This document shows, one piece after another, positions 29,640 through 37,884 of a stretch of 42,379 nucleotides of DNA. Each line of letters opens with the position of its first letter. Position 1 is the first letter of the stretch. The notes under the pieces were generated by a model. The model saw only the letters and a program-made list of their open reading frames with translations, ran no database searches and was not told where the DNA came from. The position numbers and the translations under genes are program-made. This DNA is from Bradyrhizobium sp. (GTDB taxonomy: Bacteria; Pseudomonadota; Alphaproteobacteria; Rhizobiales; Xanthobacteraceae), in the NCBI RefSeq assembly GCF_019242285.1, contig NZ_JAFAVV010000741.1, positions 1 to 42,379 on the forward strand, in the 5' to 3' direction.

Positions 29640-29720
29640 CGATCAGTGAAACGATGCGGCCTTCCTACGATGGCGGCACGCGTGCCACCACCGTCAATAG
29701 CCCATGGCTGGATTGCGCTA

Positions 29721-31064
29721 TCAGGCCGCCGCCTGGCCGAGCGCGGTGACGATGTGATCGACGACCTCCTCGACCATGTTGCGATCGTCGCCCTCGCCCA
29801 TCACGCGGATCACGGGCTCGGTTCCCGACGAGCGTACCAAGAGCCGGCCGTGGCCGTTGAGCCGCTTCTCGCCGGCGTCGATCGCGGACTTGACCTCGGC
29901 ATCGTCGAGCGGCTTACCGCTGCGATAGCGCACGTTCTTCAGAATCTGCGGCAGCGGATCGAATCTGTGGCAGACCTCCGACACCGGGCGGCGCAGCTTC
30001 TGCACCACGGCGAGCACCTGCAACGCGGCGACGAACCCGTCGCCGGTCGTGGCGTAGTCGGACAGGATGATATGGCCGGACTGTTCGCCGCCGAGATTGT
30101 AGCCGTCGGCGAGCATGCGCTCGAGCACGTAGCGGTCGCCGACCGGGGTGCGCACCAGCTCGAGCCCGATGCCGTTGAGGTAGCGCTCCAGCCCGAGGTT
30201 CGACATCACGGTGGCGACGATGCCGGGCCGCGCCAGCCTGCCGTCCTCCTTGAAGCTCTGCGCGATCACCGCGAGCAACTGGTCGCCGTCGACGAGATGG
30301 CCGCGCTCGTCGACCAGGATGACGCGATCGGCGTCGCCGTCGAGCGCGATGCCGATGTCGGCGCGCATCTCCCGCACCTTCTTGCAGAGCGCCTCCGGCG
30401 ACGTCGAGCCGCATTCCTTGTTGATGTTGAATCCATCAGGCTCGACGCCGATCGAGATCACGTCGGCACCGAGCTCCCACAGCGCTTCCGGCACCACCTT
30501 GTAGGCCGCGCCATTGGCGCAATCGACCACCACACGCAGGCCGTCGAGCGATAGGTCGCGCGGCAGAGTGCGCTTGGCGAACTCGATATAGCGGTCGTGC
30601 ACGCCGTCGATGCGGCGCGCGCGCCCCAGGCTCGCGCTCTGAGCCAGCCGCTTGGTCAGGCATTCGTCGAGCAACTGCTCGATCTGCCTCTCGACATCGT
30701 CGGAGAGCTTGAAGCCCTGCGGGCCGAACAGCTTGATGCCGTTGTCCTCGAACAGATTGTGCGAGGCGGAGATCATCACGCCGAGGTCGGCCCGCATCGA
30801 CTTGGTCAGCATCGCGACCGCCGGTGTCGGCATCGGGCCGACCAGCAGCACATCCATGCCGACCGAGGTGAAGCCCGCGACCATCGCGTATTCGATCATG
30901 TAGCCGGACAGGCGGGTATCCTTGCCGATGACGACGCGGTGGCGGTGGTCGCCGCGCTGGAACAGCAGGCCCGCAGCCTGGCCGACCTTGAGCGCCAACT
31001 CCGGTGTGATCAGTGCGTTGGCACGACCACGAATGCCGTCGGTACCGAAATAGTTACGGCTCAT
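29721..31064 (-). CDS. glmM: Phosphoglucosamine mutase
   Basis: 447 aa; [67 protein letters not shown]. Confidence 0.98.
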   Translation of the reverse strand: MSRNYFGTDGIRGRANALITPELALKVGQAAGLLFQRGDHRHRVVIGKDTRLSGYMIEYAMVAGFTSVGMDVLLVGPMPTPAVAMLTKSMRADLGVMISASHNLFEDNGIKLFGPQGFKLSDDVERQIEQLLDECLTKRLAQSASLGRARRIDGVHDRYIEFAKRTLPRDLSLDGLRVVVDCANGAAYKVVPEALWELGADVISIGVEPDGFNINKECGSTSPEALCKKVREMRADIGIALDGDADRVILVDERGHLVDGDQLLAVIAQSFKEDGRLARPGIVATVMSNLGLERYLNGIGLELVRTPVGDRYVLERMLADGYNLGGEQSGHIILSDYATTGDGFVAALQVLAVVQKLRRPVSEVCHRFDPLPQILKNVRYRSGKPLDDAEVKSAIDAGEKRLNGHGRLLVRSSGTEPVIRVMGEGDDRNMVEEVVDHIVTALGQAAA

Positions 31065-31255
31065 GGAACCCCCAGTGCGCCGCTTCCCGAGCGCAAGCGG
31101 CGGAGGCCTGTCATCGCCCCCGAGAATTTGGGGTTATAATGCCTTCGTCGCTAAATTGGCTTCAAAAAATATGATGAATAATTACCGCGACGAACTCCGC
31201 CGCGGCAACTGCAATTATTTGTTTAAATTAATTATTTCGGCCAGACGCGACGCGT

Positions 31256-31474
<219 letters not shown>

Positions 31475-31525
31475 TCATGCTAGATGACCCCGAAAGCCGT
31501 GAACGCAAGAAGGCGGGGGACGCCC

Positions 31526-32662
31526 ATGAAACACATCACCTGCATCGAGGATCTGCGCGCGCTGCACAAGCGCCGCGTGCCGAAGGCGTTTTTCGACTAC
31601 GCCGACCGCGGCTCCTATGCCGAGGAGACGCTGCGCGCCAACCGCGACGACCTCCAGGAGATCAAGTTCCGCCAGCGCATCCTGGTCGACGTGTCCAAGC
31701 GCGATCTCTCGACCACGATCCTCGGCGAGCCGGCCGCCCTGCCCTTGATTCTCGCGCCGGTCGGACTGCTCGGCATGCAGCATGGCGACGGCGAGATCCA
31801 TGCCTGCCGCGCGGCCCAGGCCGCCGGCATTCCGTTCACGCAGAGCACGATGTCGATCTGCTCGATCGAGGATATCGCAGCCAGCGTCGAGAAACCGTTC
31901 TGGTTCCAGCTCTACGTCATGAAGGACCGCGGCTTCATCAAGGCGCTGATCGAGCGCGCGATCGCCGCCAGGTGCAGCGCGCTGGTGCTGACGGTCGATC
32001 TGCAGGTGATCGGCCAGCGCCACCAGGACATCAAGAACGGCATGACCGTGCCGCCGGAATGGTCGCTGTCGAAATTAATCGACTTCGCCACCAAGCCTTC
32101 CTGGGTGTCCGGCGTGCTGCGCGGCAAGCGCCGCACCTTCGGCAACCTGATGGGACATCTCAAGGGCAGCGACGACATCACCGCGCTGTCGAGCTGGATC
32201 AACACCCAGTTCGACACCACGCTGAACTGGAAGGACGTCGACTGGATCCGTTCGATCTGGCCGGGCAAGCTGATCCTCAAGGGCATCCTCGACGTCGAGG
32301 ACGCGGAGATCGCGGCGAAGAGCGGCGCGCAGGCGCTGGTGGTGTCCAACCATGGCGGCCGTCAGCTCGATGGCGCCCCATCCTCGATCGAGGTGCTGCC
32401 GGAGATCGTCGACACGGTCGGCGGGCAGATGGAGGTGATGTTCGACGGCGGCATCCGCTCGGGCCAGGATCTGATGCGGGCGCTCGCGCTCGGCGCCAAG
32501 TCGTGCATGATCGGCCGCGCCTACGCCTACGGCCTCGGGGCCGCCGGACAGGCCGGCGTCGAGAAGGCCATCAGCCTGATCGCAAAGGAGCTGGAGACCA
32601 CCATGGGCCTGTGCGGCGTCAACACCATCGCCGAAATCGACGACCGCGTGATCGCGGTGTGA
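31526..32662 (+). CDS. lldD: FMN-dependent alpha-hydroxy acid dehydrogenase (L-lactate dehydrogenase type)
   Basis: ATG 31526; FDYADRGSYAEETLRANR, VVSNHGGRQLDGAPSSIEVLPEIV, FDGGIRSGQDLMRALALGAK. Confidence 0.92.
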   Translation: MKHITCIEDLRALHKRRVPKAFFDYADRGSYAEETLRANRDDLQEIKFRQRILVDVSKRDLSTTILGEPAALPLILAPVGLLGMQHGDGEIHACRAAQAAGIPFTQSTMSICSIEDIAASVEKPFWFQLYVMKDRGFIKALIERAIAARCSALVLTVDLQVIGQRHQDIKNGMTVPPEWSLSKLIDFATKPSWVSGVLRGKRRTFGNLMGHLKGSDDITALSSWINTQFDTTLNWKDVDWIRSIWPGKLILKGILDVEDAEIAAKSGAQALVVSNHGGRQLDGAPSSIEVLPEIVDTVGGQMEVMFDGGIRSGQDLMRALALGAKSCMIGRAYAYGLGAAGQAGVEKAISLIAKELETTMGLCGVNTIAEIDDRVIAV

Positions 32663-32691
32663 GGGTAAGCCATCGCATCTTGCTCGGTTTC

Positions 32692-32731
32692 GCAGGACCT
32701 CCTACCCTTGATCAAGGGTAGGAGGTCCTGC
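32692..32731. repeat. 40-bp perfect palindrome GCAGGACCTCCTACCCTTGA|TCAAGGGTAGGAGGTCCTGC
   Basis: Second half is the exact reverse complement of the first, no spacer. Confidence 0.95.
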
Positions 32732-32744
32732 TGGCAGCGCTACT

Positions 32745-33686
32745 ATGGATTCCATCCGCGTTCAGAAGCTTGCCGACATACCCGTTTCTCGCGACGGCTA
32801 TTCGCTCGTCACCAAGTCGGTGGCGAATGACGGCTCGCTCCTGTTCCTGTCGATCGAGCCTGGCGGCGCTGGCGCGGTCAGGGAGACCTATTCGCGCGGA
32901 GGCGGCGTCTTTCCCAAGCCGCGGATGAAGGAGGCGAGGCGGTTTCGCCTGACGCTGGTGGCAGCCGACGGCTCCGCGCGGGAGATCGAATTGCCGGAGC
33001 TCGATGTCACGTTTCCGCTGGTCGATGTTTTCCCGGGCGGCAGGATTCTCGTCGTCGCGACAAGATGCGCCTGGCGCGGCCCGGAGGATTTCGACCTGAA
33101 CGGCGCGATCGTCGATCCGGGCAGCTCCGAGGTTTCGCGCATCCTTCTCGGCGACGGGATCGAGCGTACCTACGTGGATGCCCTTGGACGAATCTGGGTC
33201 TCCTATTTCGATGAGGGCGTGTTCGGCAATTTCGGCTGGGGCGGCCCGGGTCCGACGCCCATCGGCGCCGCCGGCCTGGTCTGCTTCTCGGAGACCGGCG
33301 ACAAGATCTGGGAGTATTCCGACGACAACGGGATGGCCGACTGCTACGCGTTGAACGTGTGCGGCGAGGAAGCAGCGATGTTCTTCTACACCGATTTTCC
33401 CCTGTGTCGGATATCGCGCGATTTCAGGACGACACACTGGAGGACCGAGCTGCGCGGCTGCCACGAATTCGCGATCTCCGCCGCGCAGATTCTCTTCACA
33501 GCGCAATACAAGGAGCCGCCGGACACGGCCTATCGCGGACAATTCGACGGCAGCGCACTTTCAACGCGGCGGGTGCGACTGCAATTGCCCGACGGCTCAC
33601 CCTTGCCCAGAGGACAGTTGCTCGGACGCGGTGCGCATCTCTATTTCTTCGATGAGTCTTCCGTGTATCGCGCCAGCCTGGACTGA
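32745..33686 (+). CDS. Uncharacterised protein (possible beta-propeller-like)
   Basis: 313 aa, good coding content, beta-rich repeats (GRIWVSYFDEGVFGNFGWGG, GDKIWEYSDDNGMADCYALNV). Confidence 0.75.
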   Translation: MDSIRVQKLADIPVSRDGYSLVTKSVANDGSLLFLSIEPGGAGAVRETYSRGGGVFPKPRMKEARRFRLTLVAADGSAREIELPELDVTFPLVDVFPGGRILVVATRCAWRGPEDFDLNGAIVDPGSSEVSRILLGDGIERTYVDALGRIWVSYFDEGVFGNFGWGGPGPTPIGAAGLVCFSETGDKIWEYSDDNGMADCYALNVCGEEAAMFFYTDFPLCRISRDFRTTHWRTELRGCHEFAISAAQILFTAQYKEPPDTAYRGQFDGSALSTRRVRLQLPDGSPLPRGQLLGRGAHLYFFDESSVYRASLD

Positions 33687-33706
33687 AGCGGCCGCACACT
33701 CGGTTT

Positions 33707-33895
33707 CGTAGGGTGGGCAAAGGCGCGAGGCGCCCTGCCCACCATCCATCGGCATCATAGCTCGGCAATGGTGGGCACGCTTCCGCCTCCGCTCGCGCTT
33801 CGGCGAAAGCTTAGCCCACCCTACGAATTGTGCGGGGGGTGCGGTCCTTCGGACCGCACCGGAATGGCGTTTGGTCTGCACACGTGCAGACCAAC
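33707..33895. repeat. Cluster of nested inverted repeats (REP-like)
   Basis: CGTAGGGTGGGC (33707-33718)/GCCCACCCTACG (33814-33825); inner GCCCACCAT/ATGGTGGGC; GTGCGGTCC-TTC-GGACCGCAC (33839-33859); TTGGTCTGCAC-AC-GTGCAGACCAA (33871-33894). Confidence 0.85.
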
Positions 33896-33898
33896 ACG

Positions 33899-34528
33899 TC
33901 ACATCGGCGGGGTGATGCCGTCGCGTCCGACATTGACGCGGTTGGCCTCCAGCATGCCGTCGTCCTTCTTGGTCGCGCCGAAGATGATGATCTTCACGCC
34001 GGGCTTCACCTCGGACTTGTCGCTGGCGACGAAGGTGACAATCGGCGTATCCGGCGGCACCACCACCTTCTTCTCGCCGTCCTTGTACTTCACCAGGATG
34101 TTCTGGCCGTCGGTGCCCTTGACCGTCTCGGCGACGGTGGCGTTGGTCATGGTCGAGTTGGGGCGCGCATCCCAGGGGCGGAAGCCTTCCGCCGCGCCGC
34201 GCTGGTTTTCCGGGAAGATGTGCACCGCGAACGCCTTCTGGGTGCCGTCCGGCTCGGCCATTGCCGAGACGCCGATATAAGAGCCTTCCTTGATCTGCGA
34301 CAGCTCGGTCTTGACCACCGCGAACACGGCGACGTTGTCGGTCATCCGCACCTTCACGTCGGTGCCCTCGCGGGTCTTGATGTCCAGCACCGGCCCATCC
34401 ACCGCCTCGATGGTGCCGCGGATGCGGGTCGGCGGCGGCTGCTGCGCCCACGCCACCGAGGTCAGAACCGAAATGGTTGCAAGCGATGCCACCAGCAGGC
34501 GCGGCATCATCGATCTCGTCTTCGACAT
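33899..34528 (-). CDS. Uncharacterised secreted protein, paralogue of 34758..35384
   Basis: ATG 34528, signal peptide to AWAQ; RIRGTIEAVDGPVLDIKTREGTDVKVRMTD; MTNATV...KYKDGEKKV; ends GRDGITPPM. Confidence 0.8.
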   Translation of the reverse strand: MSKTRSMMPRLLVASLATISVLTSVAWAQQPPPTRIRGTIEAVDGPVLDIKTREGTDVKVRMTDNVAVFAVVKTELSQIKEGSYIGVSAMAEPDGTQKAFAVHIFPENQRGAAEGFRPWDARPNSTMTNATVAETVKGTDGQNILVKYKDGEKKVVVPPDTPIVTFVASDKSEVKPGVKIIIFGATKKDDGMLEANRVNVGRDGITPPM

Positions 34529-34650
34529 GGCTTCTTTCTCCGGATTTTCAGCGATCGCGCCAACCCAAACCCCGCGGGAACGAAGGTATTCCGAGGTCAC
34601 GATCGCTGGCACCGACGATCGCGTGATCGCGGTGTTGAGGAAGTCAACCA

Positions 34651-34757
34651 TCCGGACCGTCATTCCGGGGCGGTCCGTAGGATCGAACCCGGAATCCGGG
34701 TTCGATCCTACGCATCCCGGAATGACGTTTTGGTCTGCGCGCGCGTAGACCAAAACA
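34651..34757. repeat. REP-like compound palindrome between the two paralogues
   Basis: GTCATTCCGGG/CCCGGAATGAC outer arms, 17-bp perfect inner arms CGTAGGATCGAACCCGG-AAT-CCGGGTTCGATCCTACG (34676-34712), then GTTTTGGTCT...AGACCAAAAC (34727-34756). Confidence 0.85.
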
Positions 34758-35384
34758 TCACATCGGCGGGGTCAGGCCGTCGCGGCCGACGCTGATGCGG
34801 TTGCTCTCGAAGGTGCCGTCATCGAGCGGCTTGACGAAGGCGATGATGCTGGCGCCGGCCTTCAGGTCGGACTTGTCGCCGGGGACATAGGTCACGACTG
34901 GCGTGTCCTGCGGCACCTCCACCTTCTTCTCGCCGTCCTTGTATTTCACTAGTAGCGTGTGGCCGTCATTGCCGACCACGCTCTCGGTCACCGTGGCGTT
35001 GGTCATGGTGGAATTCGGCTTCAGGTCATAGGGCCGCGATCCCTCGCCGGTGCCGCGCATGGCTTCCGGGAAGACATGGACCTCGACCGCCTTCGGCATG
35101 CCGTCCGGTCCCGGCACGGTCGTGGTGCCGATGAACGAGCCGACCTTGATCTCGGAGAGCGAGATCTTGATCAGGCCGACGATCTTCGCATCAGCAGTCA
35201 GATGCAGCTTGACGTCCTCGCCGCTGCGCGACTTGACCGAGAGCGTGTCGCCATCCACCGCCTCGATGGTGCCGCGCACCCGCGACGGCGTCGGCGATTT
35301 CTGCGCGATGGCGAAAACGGTCGAGGCCGTGACCATCGCGATCGCGATGAGCGGGCGGCCAAAGGTGGAACGGCGAACAGTCAT
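34758..35384 (-). CDS. Uncharacterised secreted protein, paralogue of 33899..34528
   Basis: 208 aa, signal peptide, RVRGTIEAVDGDTLSVKSRSGEDVKLHLT; MTNATV...KYKDGEKKVEVPQDTPVVT; ends GRDGLTPPM. Confidence 0.8.
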   Translation of the reverse strand: MTVRRSTFGRPLIAIAMVTASTVFAIAQKSPTPSRVRGTIEAVDGDTLSVKSRSGEDVKLHLTADAKIVGLIKISLSEIKVGSFIGTTTVPGPDGMPKAVEVHVFPEAMRGTGEGSRPYDLKPNSTMTNATVTESVVGNDGHTLLVKYKDGEKKVEVPQDTPVVTYVPGDKSDLKAGASIIAFVKPLDDGTFESNRISVGRDGLTPPM

Positions 35385-35449
35385 GGGAACACTCCGGCAG
35401 GGTCGGTGTACCTACCAGGAGACCCCCTCGCCTGCACGATATTCCGGCC

Positions 35450-36310
35450 TCAAGCCTTTGTGAGATCGGCCTCGACGAGCGCACGAAGCTCAGGCGTCAC
35501 CTGCGGGCGCTGGCCGAACCACAAGCTGAATCCACGCACGGCCTGATGCAGCAGCATGCCGAGCCCGTCGGCGGTACGCAGACCGCGCGCCCTCGCCGCG
35601 GCGAGCAGCGGCGTCACCAGCGGCACATAGACGAGATCGGCGACGGCCGCCTCGGGCAGCAGGCGGCCGAGGTCGATCTCGAGCGCCGGCTGGCCGTGCA
35701 TGCCGAGCGAGGTGGTGTTGACCAGGAGGCCCGCGCGCGGCAGCACGCTGCTGGCCTCTTCCCACGGCAACGGGTGAACCCGTTCGCCGAACTGCTCCGC
35801 CAACCCTTGCGCGCGCTCGGCGCTGCGGTTCGCCACATGCACGCGGGCGATGCCGCGCTCGATCAGGCCGAACACGACGCCGCGCGCGGCGCCGCCGGCG
35901 CCCAGCACCAGCGCGTCACCGCATCCGTCCCATCCCGGCGCCGAGACATCGAGGTTGTCGATGAAGCCCTCGACATCGGTGTTGGTCGAGCACAATTCGC
36001 CGTTGTCGAACCACAGCGTGTTGGCGGCACCGACCGCGCGGGCGCGGGCATCGCCCCTGCTCAGCGCCAGCGCCTGCTCCTTGTGGGGGCGGGTGATGTT
36101 GGCGCCGACGAAGCCGCGCTGCGACAGCCGCAGGATGAAATCGGCGAATTCCTCCGGCGGCACCGCCTCGATGATGTAGCCACCTTCGATGCCGAGCAGC
36201 CGCAACCAGTAGCGGTGAATGACCGGCGAGCGGGAATGGGCGGCCGGCCAGCCGATCAGGCACGCCATCGGGGGCTTCTTCTCTGCGCTCATGACCGTCC
36301 AATCCGACAA
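35450..36310 (-). CDS. aroE: Shikimate dehydrogenase
   Basis: GWPAAHSRSPVIHRYWL, GANITRPHKEQAL, LGAGGAARGVVFGL; start likely ATG 36292 or upstream in the ORF. Confidence 0.95.
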   Translation of the reverse strand: MSDWTVMSAEKKPPMACLIGWPAAHSRSPVIHRYWLRLLGIEGGYIIEAVPPEEFADFILRLSQRGFVGANITRPHKEQALALSRGDARARAVGAANTLWFDNGELCSTNTDVEGFIDNLDVSAPGWDGCGDALVLGAGGAARGVVFGLIERGIARVHVANRSAERAQGLAEQFGERVHPLPWEEASSVLPRAGLLVNTTSLGMHGQPALEIDLGRLLPEAAVADLVYVPLVTPLLAAARARGLRTADGLGMLLHQAVRGFSLWFGQRPQVTPELRALVEADLTKA

Positions 36311-36329
36311 GCCGCGGCCGCTGTCAATG

Positions 36330-36965
36330 TCACTTATGGTCCGTCAGCGCGCATAGCGCGGCGAGGCCGAGCGCCCAGATCGCGGCGAACCAGATCGCCG
36401 CGAGATTGATCCAGTGATAGGCAGCGCCGCCGCCGACCGCGCCCGCGGCCAGCGCCGCCCACAGGAGCAGGTTCGTGACCCAGCCGAGACGCGGCCCGCC
36501 GGTCAGCGCGACCGCCAGGTGCTGGCCGACCTTGACCAGCGCGCCGGTGACATAGGTGAGGCCAAGGCCGGCGCCGCCGTCGATCTGGAACACGGCGTTC
36601 TCCATGCCCATCGCCATCACGATGGCGCCGATCGTGAAATCCGGCCGCCCGAACGTGTAGCAGAGCGCGCCGAACGCGAGCAGCCCCGCCTCGGCGAGCA
36701 GCACGCGCGGCTGGCGATGGGCGCCGCGGCCGAGCACGATCAGGCTGCCGAGCAGCGCGCCCAGCGTGAACAGCGCGATCAGGGCGGACGCCTCGGCCGC
36801 GTCGAGCCATTTTCCCTCGGCGAGGCTGACGCCCATCCGGGTCGAGGTGCCGCTCATGAACGACACGAACAGCCCGCCCAGATGCAGGAAGCCGATGCCG
36901 TCGACATAGCCGGCGAGCGCGCTCAGCGCGCAGGCGAGCGCGATGTTGCGACGGGTGTCAAGCAT
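36330..36965 (-). CDS. YoaK/DUF1275 family membrane protein
   Basis: 211 aa; ALSALAGYVDGIGFLHLGGLFVSFMSGTSTRMG. Confidence 0.9.
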   Translation of the reverse strand: MLDTRRNIALACALSALAGYVDGIGFLHLGGLFVSFMSGTSTRMGVSLAEGKWLDAAEASALIALFTLGALLGSLIVLGRGAHRQPRVLLAEAGLLAFGALCYTFGRPDFTIGAIVMAMGMENAVFQIDGGAGLGLTYVTGALVKVGQHLAVALTGGPRLGWVTNLLLWAALAAGAVGGGAAYHWINLAAIWFAAIWALGLAALCALTDHK

Positions 36966-36974
36966 GCTTGCCGG

Positions 36975-37769
36975 CTACGCCGAAGCACTCCACTCGTAGA
37001 CCTCCTTGTCAAAGATCTCCGCGAAGCCGGCGCGGCGCAGGTTGCGATGGGAATGCTCCAGCATGGTGAGCGTCTCCGACACCAGGAGCGCGCAGCCGAG
37101 CGCTTCGGCCCGCGCCAGGCGCGCCGCGATCAGCGCCTGCTGCGCGCCGCGCTTGCGGTCGCCCTCACGGGTCGCGGCCATGCCGAGATAGCCGATGTCC
37201 TCGAACAGGCAGAGGGCGGCGACCGCGACCGGACGATCGCCGTCGAACGCCATGTAGTGGAAGAAGCTCTCGCGGCCTGCCGACCGCACATATTCCGGCC
37301 ACAGCGCCTCGCCGAGCGGTTCCGCCGCCGCAGCTATTTCCTCCCCGTCGACCTGTCGGATGTCGAGATCGGTCGTGAAGGGAGCCGGACCGCGCTGTTG
37401 GCGGCACAGCGTCGGGTAGCGGGTCCAGGGGACGCGTATGAGCCCGGCCTGCTCGATCATGCCGCGCGCGACCGCGACATCCGGGCCCGGGCTAAACCAG
37501 ATGAAGAAGCGGCCGACGCCTTCGGAGGCGAATAGTTCGATCAGGCGCGGGATGCCGTCCGGCTTCATTCCTGCTTCCAGCCCACACAGATGGACGCGAT
37601 TCGGGTTGCCGGAGGCATACGGTTTCCGACCCGAGGGATCGATCGTGACATAGGCCTCGCCGAACGGGACGCAGTGAAACTGGCGGCGAGTCACACCCGC
37701 GGGCTGATTGCAGCCGTCGAGCCACATGGTCAACCGCTTCATCTTTCGCGCCAGGTTGAACTGGTCCAC
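36975..37769 (-). CDS. GNAT-like N-acetyltransferase domain protein
   Basis: 264 aa; AVAALCLFEDIGYLGMAATREGDRKRGAQQALIAARLARAEALGCALLVSET. Confidence 0.75.
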   Translation of the reverse strand: MDQFNLARKMKRLTMWLDGCNQPAGVTRRQFHCVPFGEAYVTIDPSGRKPYASGNPNRVHLCGLEAGMKPDGIPRLIELFASEGVGRFFIWFSPGPDVAVARGMIEQAGLIRVPWTRYPTLCRQQRGPAPFTTDLDIRQVDGEEIAAAAEPLGEALWPEYVRSAGRESFFHYMAFDGDRPVAVAALCLFEDIGYLGMAATREGDRKRGAQQALIAARLARAEALGCALLVSETLTMLEHSHRNLRRAGFAEIFDKEVYEWSASA

Positions 37770-37838
37770 TGCCTAAACCCCGCGTTCGCGTGAGCAATGT
37801 CGACGAAGGCGCTGAGGTTGAAAAGTGTCCACACAAAA

Positions 37839-37870
37839 AAAGTCCCGGACGGGCGTCCGTCCGGGACTTT
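37839..37870 (-). terminator. Rho-independent terminator for the EF-G-like gene
   Basis: 14-bp perfect stem AAAGTCCCGGACGG-(4 nt)-CCGTCCGGGACTTT followed on the minus strand by a T run. Confidence 0.88.
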
Positions 37871-37884
37871 CTCTGCGTCGCGAC

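Noticed and set aside
28380-30554. 724-aa plus-strand ORF
   Set aside because: Spans antisense of both the MFS transporter and glmM, two well-supported genes.
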